Shown here piece by piece: positions 32,610 to 40,059 of a stretch of DNA of 40,059 nucleotides. A program made the position numbers and the translations under genes. Within the stretch, counting starts at the first letter, position 1. Each line of letters starts with the position of its first letter. Source of the stretch: Oscillospiraceae bacterium (GTDB lineage Bacteria > Bacillota > Clostridia > Oscillospirales > CAG-272); the NCBI GenBank assembly GCA_015065295.1, contig SVQN01000021.1, forward strand, positions 1-40,059, read 5' to 3'. Below the pieces are notes generated by a model, which made no database searches, had not been told where the DNA came from, and saw nothing but the letters and a program-made list of their open reading frames with translations.

Positions 32610-33359
32610 ATGACGACCTGTTCCACTCTGCTCGATGAACTGAAATCGACCGCAGACCGGCTGCATTCCCGGTATCAGAACCGTCTGCTCGCCTTTTTCG
32701 GCGAAGGCGGATGCTATTACATCAACGGCGCGGACGTTCTCCCGCCCCCGCTGACCGCCGAGGAGGAAAGTACCCTTCTCGAACAGTTTGAAACCGACCG
32801 CGATCTGGCGGACGTTCTGATCCGGCACAATCTGCGTCTGGTGGTCTACATTGCGAAAAAATTCGAGGGAAGCGGCATGGGTGCGGGAATCGAAGACCTG
32901 ATTTCCATCGGAACGATCGGACTGATTAAGGCGATCCACACCTACAAAACCGACCGCGGAATCAAGCTGGCGACCTACGCTTCGCGCTGTATCGAAAACG
33001 AAATCCTGATGTATCTCCGGAAAAATGCGCCGCACAAGGGAGATATCTCCATCGACGAGCCGCTGAACACGGACTGGGACGGAAACGAGCTTCTGCTGTC
33101 GGACATCCTCGATTCGGGCGACGGACCGGTCGGTCAGGAAATCGAGCGTTCGGAAGACGAGCGGACGGTGCGGGAAGCGGTCGCCGGACTGGAATCACGG
33201 GAGCGGGAGATCATCGAACTGCGCTACGGTCTGGGCGGTCACAAAGAAATGACGCAGAAAGAAGTTGCGGATCGTCTGGGAATCTCGCAGTCGTACATCT
33301 CCCGTCTGGAAAAGCGGATCATCAGCCGCCTTCGGAAGCAGATCGCAAAAAAAATTTAG
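32610..33359 (+). CDS. sigE: Sporulation sigma factor sigma-E
   Basis: The early mother-cell sigma factor, 249 aa. The N-terminal pro-region (res ~1-40) ends in YYINGADVLPPPL, like the cleavage zone (YYIGG...LPPPL) of pro-sigma-E. Region 2 is HNLRLVVYIAKKF, DLISIGTIGLIKA and TYASRCIENEILMYLR; region 4 is LRYGLGGHKEMTQKEVADRLGISQSYISRLEK. GGAGG precedes the ATG at 32610. It follows spoIIGA as in other spore formers; sigG is not next to it here. Its TAG stop lies in the stem of a terminator (33350-33377). Confidence 0.95.
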   Translation: MTTCSTLLDELKSTADRLHSRYQNRLLAFFGEGGCYYINGADVLPPPLTAEEESTLLEQFETDRDLADVLIRHNLRLVVYIAKKFEGSGMGAGIEDLISIGTIGLIKAIHTYKTDRGIKLATYASRCIENEILMYLRKNAPHKGDISIDEPLNTDWDGNELLLSDILDSGDGPVGQEIERSEDERTVREAVAGLESREREIIELRYGLGGHKEMTQKEVADRLGISQSYISRLEKRIISRLRKQIAKKI

Positions 33360-33377
33360 CCGGAGGCTAAATTTTTT
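33350..33377 (+). terminator. Terminator of spoIIGA-sigE
   Basis: ATTTAGCC (33354-33361) pairs with GGCTAAAT (33365-33372), extended by A/T pairs, and is followed by TTTTT. The sigE TAG stop is inside the left stem. Confidence 0.8.
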
Positions 33378-33484
33378 GACTAAGGGCTAAAAACGAATGG
33401 TGAATGGCTAAGCGGAACTTTCCGTCAGCGGACAAACGGAAGGTTCGGGATAGCCATTCACCATTAGCTCTTAGTCCTTAGTCA
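33377..33484. repeat. 108-bp foldback element between sigE and the URO-D-like gene
   Basis: TGACTAAGGGCTAA...GAATGGTGAATGGCTA on the left is mirrored by TAGCCATTCACCATTAGCTC... on the right, with GGAAC...TTTCCG and CGGAAGGTTC in the centre. The right end contains the TAA stop (33478-33480) of the minus-strand URO-D-like gene. It may act as a shared terminator. It looks like a small non-autonomous repeat, unrelated to the GGGGAAAC family. Confidence 0.7.
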
Positions 33485-34482
33485 ATTTTGCTGTTTTCGG
33501 TAATTACGTCTCTTGCCCACTTCGCCCATTCGACGTCTACGCCGATATCGTGGTAGGTCGGGTAGTCCTTGGCAATCCAGCCGCCGCCTGCTTCGCGGAA
33601 GAGGCCGCACATGGTCTTCGTGCGGGTTTCGATGAATTCGCGGTCGCCGGTCGGGAGAACCTTCTGGATGTCCACCGGGGAGTGGAAGACCACGCGGGGA
33701 GCAAATTCCTTCGCCAGAACTTCGGACGGGTATGCGTCCGGCTGGTCGAACTGGAACACGTCGATGCCTGCGTCGATGAAGTCTTCCATGAAAGCGTAAA
33801 TGTAGCCGCAGGAGTGGAGGAACACGCTCATTCCGGCTTCGTGCGCCGCGTCGGCGACCTTCTTGTAGGCGGGCTTGAACAGTTCGCGGAAGGATGCGGG
33901 GGAAATGAAGGTACGGTCCTGCGTTCCCCAGTCGTCGCCCATAAACCAGCCGTCGATGCCGCATCCGGCGATGCTCTTGATAATGGCAACTTCGTGTTCG
34001 GCGAGACGGTCAACGAATTCAAAGACCGCATCGGGATCGGTGATGGTGTCGGCGAGGGCGTTGCTCATGAGACGCGCGTCGCGGAGAACGGAGAACAGGG
34101 AGTTTCCCGAAGTGAGGATGTATTTTTCGTGGGAAGCGAGGTTCTGTTCAAGAAGTTTTTCGCGGTGGTTCGGGTCGAATTCGGGAATGTAATAATTGTA
34201 GTCTTCCCAATCTTCGATGGCACCGCGGATGCATTCGCCCTTGGTTTTGCCGTTGAAGCGGCCGTAGATGTTGCCGTAGATATCGCGGCGGACTTCGCCA
34301 TTGAAGCCGGTGAGCTTCTTGAGTTCGGGATAATCGCCCCACGCATCGTAGGGATTGGCGGGAACGTTGATGTAGCGGCGGGAGCCGACGTGAGCGAAAT
34401 CGGACAGACCGTGGAAGTCGTAGCCGAAGCGTGGCGGTGCGTCGTGCGCGACAAGACGGCGGATAATTTCCTTGGAAGTCAT
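33478..34482 (-). CDS. Uroporphyrinogen decarboxylase-like (URO-D/MtaA superfamily) protein
   Basis: 334 aa with the URO-D barrel in methyltransferase style: FGYDFHGLSDF near the N-terminus, WFMGDDWGTQ (res ~179-188), SPASFRELFKPAYKK and FLHSCGYI (His223, Cys225, zinc-ligand type as in MtaA/corrinoid methyltransferases). It lacks the haem-biosynthesis N-terminal signature (Arg/Lys-rich PxWxMRQAG), so true HemE activity is unlikely. No corrinoid protein is next door. GGAG lies before the ATG at 34482, and a near-perfect promoter sits upstream. A methyl-transfer or related role is inferred from superfamily only. Confidence 0.78.
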   Translation of the reverse strand: MTSKEIIRRLVAHDAPPRFGYDFHGLSDFAHVGSRRYINVPANPYDAWGDYPELKKLTGFNGEVRRDIYGNIYGRFNGKTKGECIRGAIEDWEDYNYYIPEFDPNHREKLLEQNLASHEKYILTSGNSLFSVLRDARLMSNALADTITDPDAVFEFVDRLAEHEVAIIKSIAGCGIDGWFMGDDWGTQDRTFISPASFRELFKPAYKKVADAAHEAGMSVFLHSCGYIYAFMEDFIDAGIDVFQFDQPDAYPSEVLAKEFAPRVVFHSPVDIQKVLPTGDREFIETRTKTMCGLFREAGGGWIAKDYPTYHDIGVDVEWAKWARDVITENSKID

Positions 34483-34520
34483 GGTAAATCTCCTTTGATG
34501 AGAGAAATTTGGATGAGTTC

Positions 34521-34549
34521 ATTTTACCAGAGAACACGGAAGTTGTCAA
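34521..34549 (-). promoter_or_regulatory. Sigma-A promoter of the URO-D-like gene
   Basis: Minus-strand TTGACA (34544-34549), 17 bp, TAAAAT (34521-34526), 38 nt before the ATG. Confidence 0.75.
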
Positions 34550-34597
34550 GGCGGAGAACGGATATCGTCACGGCGGCAGCATTTACTTTTTTGCGGC

Positions 34598-36034
34598 TTA
34601 TGGCAGACATTCGATCAGCTTTACCAGAAGCTCGTACATCCGGTTGAAGGAAACCAGCTCCATTTTTTCTGAGGGAGAATGCAGTCCCGTCATCGCACAC
34701 TGCATCTCGATGATATCCATTCCGGGCACACCTCCGGCAAAGAAACCTGCCTCCAGGCCGCCGGCCGCAAACGACTCCTGCATACCGTGCCCGAACAGCT
34801 CCTGTACTGTCTCAAAATACAGGCGGCGCAGTGCCGAATCCGGATCGTATTCCCAGCCGGTATAGTCGCTGTCTACGGTATATCGTGCCCCATACGCCTC
34901 AGCCGCCGCGATCAGCTGCTCCGAAAGAAGCTCCTTCCACTCCTCCGTTGTGCTGCGGATCATACTGCGGACGGTCAGAATTCCATCGTCGATCGCCAGA
35001 ACGCCCATATTACTGCTCAGTGCAGAACGCGGCGGATGCTCCAGATCCCGTGCAAATACGCCGTCACGCAGAGCGACCAGCATTCGGATGCCGTGCAGGG
35101 AATAGGCTGCCTTTGCCTCTCCGTTCCCGGGATTCAGGGTGACCGTCAGCTTCGGATCGGTGAGCCGGTAGGATTTCGTATAGCTTCTTGTATATTCTTC
35201 CACGATCTTCCGCGCCTGTGCGTACTGCTCATCCGGGATGCACAGCACGGCCGAGGCTGCCCGTGGGATTGCATTGTCCGCCTCACCGCCTTCAGCACGG
35301 ATCAGCGCCGCACCGGTCTTCTCTAACGCGCTCAGGATATGGGCCAGAAGTTTGATGGCGTTGCCGCGTGCATCGGCAATATCACTGGCGGAATGGCCGC
35401 CGGTAAGCCCCTCGACCGACAGACGGTACTGTTTTCCGCAGACGTCCGCCTTTTCGAGAGGAAGCGTAAAGATCATCCGTCGGCTGCCGCAGGAGGACAC
35501 AGCGGTGAAGTACTCTCCGCCGCAGTCCAGACCGACCATACGGCGGCCGCGCAGAAGAGAATAGTCAAACGCGCGGGCACCGCCCATCCCCGCTTCCTCC
35601 TGTACCGTAAACAGAAGCTCCAGTTCCGGGAGGGGGATATCCTTCCGCAGCATCAGATCCATCATATATGCCACGCCAATGCCGTCGTCCGCACCCAGCG
35701 AGGTCTCATGGGCGTGCAGCCAGCCCTCCTCATCCACGAACAGCTTCAGCGGATCGGTCAGAAAATCGTGACGGCTTCCGGGAATCTTCGTGCAGACCAT
35801 ATCCATATGCGCCTGCAGGATCAGCGGGGCTTTGTGTTCACAGCCGGGCGTGGCCGGACGGCGCACCAGCAGATTGCTGACTTCGTCCTGATAGGTCCAC
35901 AGGCCCGCTTTTTCGGCGATCTCCCGGACAGCACAACTCAGAGTATGCTCATTGAAGGAGCCATGCGGGATCGCGGAGAGCCACGCAAAGTATTTTTCAA
36001 TTTGTGTTGAAGGTACAAACGGTGTACAGGACAT
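34598..36034 (-). CDS. pepD: Aminoacyl-histidine dipeptidase (PepD, M20 family)
   Basis: A cytosolic zinc dipeptidase that splits Xaa-His and related dipeptides. 478 aa, standard for PepD. The metal motifs are LQAHMDMVC (His/Asp, ~res 74-82), LGADDGIGVAYMM (bridging Asp), TVQEEAGMGGARAFD (catalytic Glu pair) and GLDCGGE; the C-terminus has HSPSEKMEL with the last His ligand. The lid domain lies between ~res 190 and 390. The ATG at 36034 follows GGAAAGG at a rather long spacing. Codon choice looks different by eye from neighbours, which may mean transfer, but this is not measured. Its own promoter lies upstream. Confidence 0.93.
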   Translation of the reverse strand: MSCTPFVPSTQIEKYFAWLSAIPHGSFNEHTLSCAVREIAEKAGLWTYQDEVSNLLVRRPATPGCEHKAPLILQAHMDMVCTKIPGSRHDFLTDPLKLFVDEEGWLHAHETSLGADDGIGVAYMMDLMLRKDIPLPELELLFTVQEEAGMGGARAFDYSLLRGRRMVGLDCGGEYFTAVSSCGSRRMIFTLPLEKADVCGKQYRLSVEGLTGGHSASDIADARGNAIKLLAHILSALEKTGAALIRAEGGEADNAIPRAASAVLCIPDEQYAQARKIVEEYTRSYTKSYRLTDPKLTVTLNPGNGEAKAAYSLHGIRMLVALRDGVFARDLEHPPRSALSSNMGVLAIDDGILTVRSMIRSTTEEWKELLSEQLIAAAEAYGARYTVDSDYTGWEYDPDSALRRLYFETVQELFGHGMQESFAAGGLEAGFFAGGVPGMDIIEMQCAMTGLHSPSEKMELVSFNRMYELLVKLIECLP

Positions 36035-36069
36035 AGAATGTACATCCTTTCCTTATCAGACTGCAAACA

Positions 36070-36098
36070 ATTATAGCACAGTTCCGGAGCCGTTTCAA
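36070..36098 (-). promoter_or_regulatory. Sigma-A promoter of pepD
   Basis: Minus-strand TTGAAA (36093-36098), 17 bp, TATAAT (36070-36075). Confidence 0.75.
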
Positions 36099-36178
36099 TT
36101 CTTTTGCGGAAATCCCGAAGCGGAATGCCGCTGCCGTGCATATACTGTAGAGGAATGCTCATCCAAAGGAGATTTTTC

Positions 36179-37273
36179 ATGCAAGATATCCTCACCGAAA
36201 TCGGCAGACAGTTCTGCCTTCCCGGAACGTTTTCCTCTTACGATACCGTCAAAAACGGCAACATCAACCAGACCTACAAAGTCACATACCGGACGGACAG
36301 CGGCGAAAAAACCTACATTTTCCAGAAAGTCAATACTCATGTTTTCAGAAACCCCGAAGAAATCATGGAAAACATCGGCCGTGTAACCGCGCACATCCGC
36401 CGGAAATGTCCCGAACGTCCGACGCTGTTCTTCCACCGGACATTCCTTTCGGGAAGTCCCGACGGCGGCGTGAATTTCGTCCATGATGCAGACGGCGGCT
36501 TCTGGCGGGTGATGGATTATCTGGATTCCGTGGTTTTTGATTCCTGCGACGATCCGTCCGTCATCCGCGCGGCAGGAAAAGCGTTCGGCGAATTCCAGCG
36601 GCAGCTTTCCGATTTCGACGGTTCCCTGCTCCACGAGACGATTCCGGATTTCCACAATACCCGCCGCCGTCTGGATACCCTTTTTGCGGATGCACGCCGG
36701 GACATTGCCGGGAGAACCTCGGACGTTCTGCCCGAACTGCGCCGGTTCCGGACATATTATAAGGAAGCAACCGACCTCTGCGACCGGTTTGCGGCAGGGA
36801 AATTCCCTCCCCGGGTGACGCACAACGACACCAAGGCAAACAACGTCCTCTTTGACCGGAAAACGCTGCGTCCGCTCGCCGTGATTGATCTGGACACGGT
36901 CATGCCGGGAATGGCGATGTACGATTTCGGGGACGCCGTCCGTTTTCTGGCAAACACCGCCGCCGAAGATGAGCCGGACACGGAAAAAGTCTCGCTGGAT
37001 GTCGGAAAATTCACGGCATTCGCGGAAGGATTCATCGGCGAGGTGAAGGATTCCCTGACATCCGAAGAAATTGACGGAATGGTGCAGGGGGCATTCAGCG
37101 TGACCGTAGAACTGGCGGCGCGGTTTCTGGACGACTACCTGACGGGCGATCCGTATTTCCGGACGGACTATCCGGAACACAATCTCGTCCGGGCGCACTG
37201 TCAGCTCCGTCTGGCGGAGGATATTCTCAGCAAAACACCGCTGCTTCAGCAGATCGTCCGAAAAATCGGCTGA
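36179..37273 (+). CDS. Aminoglycoside-phosphotransferase-fold sugar kinase (NahK-like)
   Basis: 364 aa in the APH/choline-kinase fold. The nucleotide loop region has VKNGNINQTYKV and YIFQKVNTHVF; the catalytic loop is THNDTKANNVLFD (Asp acts as base, Asn binds metal), followed by VIDLDTVMPG, where Asp binds metal. This combination resembles N-acetylhexosamine 1-kinases, which make GlcNAc/GalNAc-1-P for salvage of host or wall amino sugars. AAAGGAGA precedes the ATG at 36179; the earlier ATG at 36104 is not supported. A terminator follows. The exact sugar is uncertain. Confidence 0.82.
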   Translation: MQDILTEIGRQFCLPGTFSSYDTVKNGNINQTYKVTYRTDSGEKTYIFQKVNTHVFRNPEEIMENIGRVTAHIRRKCPERPTLFFHRTFLSGSPDGGVNFVHDADGGFWRVMDYLDSVVFDSCDDPSVIRAAGKAFGEFQRQLSDFDGSLLHETIPDFHNTRRRLDTLFADARRDIAGRTSDVLPELRRFRTYYKEATDLCDRFAAGKFPPRVTHNDTKANNVLFDRKTLRPLAVIDLDTVMPGMAMYDFGDAVRFLANTAAEDEPDTEKVSLDVGKFTAFAEGFIGEVKDSLTSEEIDGMVQGAFSVTVELAARFLDDYLTGDPYFRTDYPEHNLVRAHCQLRLAEDILSKTPLLQQIVRKIG

Positions 37274-37283
37274 TCGTTCCGAA

Positions 37284-37330
37284 AACCGCAGGGACACGGC
37301 AAGTACCATGCCCCTGCGGATCGTTTTTAT
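37284..37330 (+). terminator. Terminator of the NahK-like gene
   Basis: CCGCAGGG (37286-37293) pairs with CCCTGCGG (37312-37319) and GTTTTTAT follows. The inner GACACGGCA resembles part of the MITE at 30794. Confidence 0.75.
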
Positions 37331-37335
37331 CTTCC

Positions 37336-38190
37336 TCAGATGGTTCCGGTGACGGTCAGGATAGCGACTCCGGGAGTTACGGTGACGGCTCCGGTCACGG
37401 AATCGCGGGTATAGGTGGCTGCGGGTACGGTGATGGTTCCGGCGACGGTGGTGAACAGACCGGTCTCCGCGTTGTAGTTGTAGCTGTCCGGTTCTGTCAG
37501 GACATCCCCGTTGAAGGTGACGGTGATATTCTCAAGACGCGGATCGAAGAGGTCGGTGATGCTCACATTGTCGGTCGCATCCGCCATACGGTTGCCGTAG
37601 TTTTCGATCACGAACGTGTAGGTGATCTGACCGTTTTCCGCAACGGACGTGGGGTTCAGGGATTTGGTGATCGCAAGAAGCGGCTTTGTCTCCGCCGTAA
37701 CGGTCGCTTCCGCCGTGATAGGAGTTCCCAGACCGCCGCCGCTCACACTGACTTCGTTGGTGATGGTACCGGCAGTGTCCAGCGGGGCAAAGCGGTTCAC
37801 GTCCGCCGCATAGACCAGCGTCACATTGCCACCCGCGGGAACGGTGATCCCCGTGATCGTCAGCGGAGATTCTGCGGTCACAGACGGAGCCGCCTGCGGA
37901 ACGCCGTTCACGAAATAGCGGAGCGAACCTTCCTTGTAGGTGAGCGGAACGAGCGTCAGCGTACCGTCGGTGAATTCGCCGAGGTTATCGGTCACGGTCA
38001 GGCCGGTGAACGGAACCGTGCCGCTGTTCACAAGACTGACGATATAGGTGACGCAGCAGTCCGCCGCATAACCGTCCGCAACAGCGGTTTTTGTCACGGA
38101 CAGAACGTCGAGAATCTCGCCTGTGGTGATATTGGATGTGGTCGTTGTTCCGTTATAGGTGAGGGTCGCCTGATTGTAGAAAGATGCCAT
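37336..38190 (-). CDS. DUF11-repeat beta-sandwich protein without signal peptide
   Basis: 284 aa, Thr/Val-rich, acidic, with no positively charged or hydrophobic N-terminal signal. It begins MASFYNQATLTYNGTTTTSN. Two DUF11-like repeats are visible: VLSVTKTAVADGYAADCCVT and LLAITKSLNPTSVAENGQIT, each followed by a VxNxG turn (VSLVNSGT, VIENYGN). Such repeats usually occur on cell-surface or spore-surface proteins. With no export signal, mother-cell assembly onto the spore is one possibility, not shown. The ATG at 38190 has GGAGG upstream; a longer frame to 38280 runs through leader hairpins. Not secure in function. Confidence 0.7.
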   Translation of the reverse strand: MASFYNQATLTYNGTTTTSNITTGEILDVLSVTKTAVADGYAADCCVTYIVSLVNSGTVPFTGLTVTDNLGEFTDGTLTLVPLTYKEGSLRYFVNGVPQAAPSVTAESPLTITGITVPAGGNVTLVYAADVNRFAPLDTAGTITNEVSVSGGGLGTPITAEATVTAETKPLLAITKSLNPTSVAENGQITYTFVIENYGNRMADATDNVSITDLFDPRLENITVTFNGDVLTEPDSYNYNAETGLFTTVAGTITVPAATYTRDSVTGAVTVTPGVAILTVTGTI

Positions 38191-38220
38191 GGTTTGTACC
38201 TCCGAGATTTTTGTTTTTTC

Positions 38221-38279
38221 GGAAAGGCTCTGTCCGCCTTTCCTTTGCCATGGTATGCACCCGGTTCCGGAATGGTGCA
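38221..38279 (-). promoter_or_regulatory. Two hairpins in the leader of the DUF11 gene
   Basis: GGAAAGGC/GCCTTTCC (38221-38243) and ATGCACC/GGTGCAT (38254-38279) stand 30-90 nt before the ATG at 38190. They lack T-tracts, so they are not terminators. They could be leader RNA or operator sites. The divergent promoter at 38305 lies beyond them. Confidence 0.4.
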
Positions 38280-38304
38280 TATTTTTTCGACAGAGACGGA
38301 CACC

Positions 38305-38333
38305 TTGACTTTGCCGGAGGTATCTGCTATAAT
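38305..38333 (+). promoter_or_regulatory. Sigma-A promoter of the GH36-like gene
   Basis: TTGACT (38305-38310), 17 bp, TATAAT (38328-38333), 36 nt before the ATG at 38370. Confidence 0.8.
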
Positions 38334-38369
38334 GAAAAGGAAAAATCTGTACGAAACAGGAGAATATCC

Positions 38370-39992
38370 ATGAAACTCAGACTCCCCGACCGGTATACGA
38401 TCTATACCGAAAACGAACCCGGTCAGATCACCTGTGCGTATGAACCGGACATTCCGCTGGAGGACATCCGTCTTTCCGTGACCGAAAACGGAGATGCGCT
38501 GACTCTGCGTATCACGGCGGACACAACGCCTCTCAAATACATCCGGCTCCGCTGGAACTTCACCGACAGCGAAAAGCGCAGCGACAGCTTCCGTATTCTC
38601 GGCGACGATTACGAGCGCGGCTACTCCAACCTCCGCTGGGCTGGCATCGAACCCGAACGCACCATGCCGTGGTATATGCTCGTCTCGAACGGCAGTGACC
38701 GTAATTATGACGTAAACGGCCGCTTCACCGAAGGCTTCGGTGTGCGTGTACAGTGCAGTGCGATCGTTACATGGCAGTACGACGGCGCGGGCATCACCAT
38801 GTGGGCGGACATCCGCAACGGCGGTTCCGGCGTTCTTCTCGGCGGACGTACCCTCGATGTGTGCGACATCGTCTTCGGCGAATACCGCGATATGACCGCC
38901 TTTGACGCCGGACGTGCCTTCTGCCGCCTCATGTGTCCCACCACAAAAACGGCGGATCACAAGGTATACGGTTCCAATAACTGGTACTACGCGTACGGCA
39001 ACAGCTCCCACGACGAAATCCACGCGGACACCAAGATTGTCGCCGACCAGTGCGCGGGACTCGAAAATATCCCCTACATGGTCATCGACGACGGCTGGCA
39101 GAAGCACAACTGCGACGCTCCGTGGACGGAAACCAACGAACGTTTCCCCGATATGAAGAAGCTGGCGGACGAAATGCGCGCCGCCGGTGTCCGTCCGGGC
39201 ATCTGGATCCGTTATCTCATCGACGGTCACAACGAAATTGCGGAAGCCAAGCCGGAATGGCGGCTTGAAAAGGAACCCGCCTGCCTCGACCCGTCGCACC
39301 CGGAAGTCATCGACTACGTCAAGCGCATCACGAAGATGCTCCGCGAATGGGGCTACGACCTCATCAAGCACGACTACTCGACCCGCGACGTTTTCGGTCA
39401 GTACGGCAATTCGATGCGCCAGCAGATGACGAAGGACGGCTGGCATTTCTACGACCGCAGCCGCACCTCCGCGGAAATCATCGTGGACTTCTATCAGGCT
39501 GTCCGTGACGCGGCGGGCGACGACTGCGTTATCATCGGCTGCAACACGATCTCTCACCTCTGCGCGGGTATGTACGAACTGAACCGTACCGGCGACGATA
39601 CCTCCGGCTTCGACTGGTCGAGAACGCGCTGCATGGGCGTGAACACGCTTGCGTTCCGCCTGATCCAGAACGGCATTTTCTACATGGCAGACGCGGACTG
39701 CGTCGGGATCACGGGTGCGATTCCGTGGAAACTGAACCGTCTGTGGCTCGACGTACTGGCAAAGAGCGGTTCCCCGCTGTTCGTATCGTGCAAGCCGGGC
39801 GTTCTGAACGACGATGAACTCGCCGAACTGAAAGCGGCATGGGCGATCAACTCCGTTCAGACCAACGAAACCCGTCCGCTCGACTGGATGGAAAACGAAT
39901 ACCCGGAACTCTGGCTCATCGACGGCGAAGAAATCCGCTACAACTGGTACGAGGACGACGGCATCACCTCGTTCAACCCGAACCGGAAATAA
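38370..39992 (+). CDS. GH36-like alpha-galactosidase family glycosidase
   Basis: 540 aa, no signal peptide. The N-terminal beta domain (~1-195) is followed by a barrel of GH36/clan GH-D type: NNWYYAYG, YMVIDDGWQ (strand 2), RPGIWIRYL, YDLIKHDYST (Asp335 as nucleophile in the K-x-D motif) and RTGDDTSGFDW (Asp409/410 as acid/base). It is shorter than classical ~720-aa GH36 enzymes and ends soon after the barrel (GITSFNPNRK), so the usual C-terminal beta domain is missing or reduced. AGGAG precedes the ATG at 38370; a longer frame to 38184 overlaps promoter and hairpins. The stop TAA overlaps the ATG of the next gene. Confidence 0.85.
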   Translation: MKLRLPDRYTIYTENEPGQITCAYEPDIPLEDIRLSVTENGDALTLRITADTTPLKYIRLRWNFTDSEKRSDSFRILGDDYERGYSNLRWAGIEPERTMPWYMLVSNGSDRNYDVNGRFTEGFGVRVQCSAIVTWQYDGAGITMWADIRNGGSGVLLGGRTLDVCDIVFGEYRDMTAFDAGRAFCRLMCPTTKTADHKVYGSNNWYYAYGNSSHDEIHADTKIVADQCAGLENIPYMVIDDGWQKHNCDAPWTETNERFPDMKKLADEMRAAGVRPGIWIRYLIDGHNEIAEAKPEWRLEKEPACLDPSHPEVIDYVKRITKMLREWGYDLIKHDYSTRDVFGQYGNSMRQQMTKDGWHFYDRSRTSAEIIVDFYQAVRDAAGDDCVIIGCNTISHLCAGMYELNRTGDDTSGFDWSRTRCMGVNTLAFRLIQNGIFYMADADCVGITGAIPWKLNRLWLDVLAKSGSPLFVSCKPGVLNDDELAELKAAWAINSVQTNETRPLDWMENEYPELWLIDGEEIRYNWYEDDGITSFNPNRK

Positions 39993-40059
39993 TGTCAAAA
40001 AAACACGAACTCACGATGACCAGCCTGCTCTATATGCTGCTGGTCATCTTCATCCATAT
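39992..40059 (+). CDS. N-terminal fragment of a probable membrane protein (acyltransferase-like?)
   Basis: ATG at 39992 overlaps the previous stop (TAATG), so it is translationally coupled. The first 22 residues are MSKKHELTMTSLLYMLLVIF followed by IH, a charged start then a hydrophobic helix with a terminal His. This resembles the first helix of membrane acyltransferase 3 family proteins, but the window ends here. The coding call is fair; the family guess is weak. Confidence 0.5.
   Translation, partial: MSKKHELTMTSLLYMLLVIFIH

Noticed and set aside
38094-39998. 634-aa open frame antisense to the GH36-like gene
   Set aside because: It covers the sense catalytic motifs, and its composition is typical of antisense.
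1-40059. CRISPR array or prophage
   Set aside because: Repeats are dispersed foldbacks without regular spacers; no cas, integrase or phage genes were seen.

Overview
The window looks like a chromosomal segment of an endospore-forming, Gram-positive Clostridia-type bacterium, probably an uncultured gut or rumen lineage. Reasons: a PolC-type DNA polymerase III with the exonuclease inserted in the PHP domain; the Firmicutes order rpsB-tsf-pyrH-frr-uppS-cdsA-dxr-rseP-ispG-polC; dnaG next to rpoD; and the sporulation genes spoIVA, spoIIGA, sigE and a YlmC/YmxH-type gene. Shine-Dalgarno sites are strong (GGAGG) and many promoters match TTGACA-17-TATAAT. The closest genus cannot be named from sequence reading alone.

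Layout. 1-339: C-terminal end of an SGNH/GDSL hydrolase (+). 905-16100 (all -): reading right to left, rpsB-tsf, pyrH, frr, uppS, cdsA, dxr, rseP, ispG, polC and spoIVA, i.e. translation, UMP phosphorylation, isoprenoid and undecaprenyl synthesis, CDP-DAG synthesis, intramembrane proteolysis and replication. 16385-22663 (-): a YlmC/YmxH PRC-barrel gene, then a carbohydrate-type group (two TIM-barrel glycosidase-like proteins, a Gfo/Idh/MocA dehydrogenase, an orphan sugar-type binding lipoprotein). 22944-29395 (-): a sigma-70-like paralogue with a histidine-rich tail, rpoD, dnaG, a YigZ/IMPACT protein, hflX and rpmE. 29655-33359: an XRE regulator (+), a DUF2809-like membrane protein (-), tRNA-Pro(GGG) (-), and spoIIGA-sigE (+). 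33478-40059: a URO-D-like protein (-), a PepD-type dipeptidase (-), a NahK-like sugar kinase (+), a DUF11-repeat protein (-), a GH36-like glycosidase (+) and the start of a membrane protein (+).

The most unusual features are (1) a promoter-recognition-deficient sigma-70 paralogue directly downstream of rpoD, which keeps regions 1.2-3 but replaces region 4 by a His/Cys-rich metal-binding-like tail; and (2) a rich population of intergenic foldback repeats. One family has hairpin ends of the type GGGGAAACTTTTT/AAAAAGTTTCCCC. It repeatedly fills gaps from just after one stop codon to just before the next start codon, often as an inverted pair around a conserved AAGTnnnGTGCARATT core. Separate elements are a 514-bp inverted-repeat element between polC and spoIVA, a MITE-like element flanked by TAATA that overlaps a stop codon, and a short foldback between sigE and the URO-D-like gene.

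All calls come from reading the sequence and family knowledge; no database search was run.
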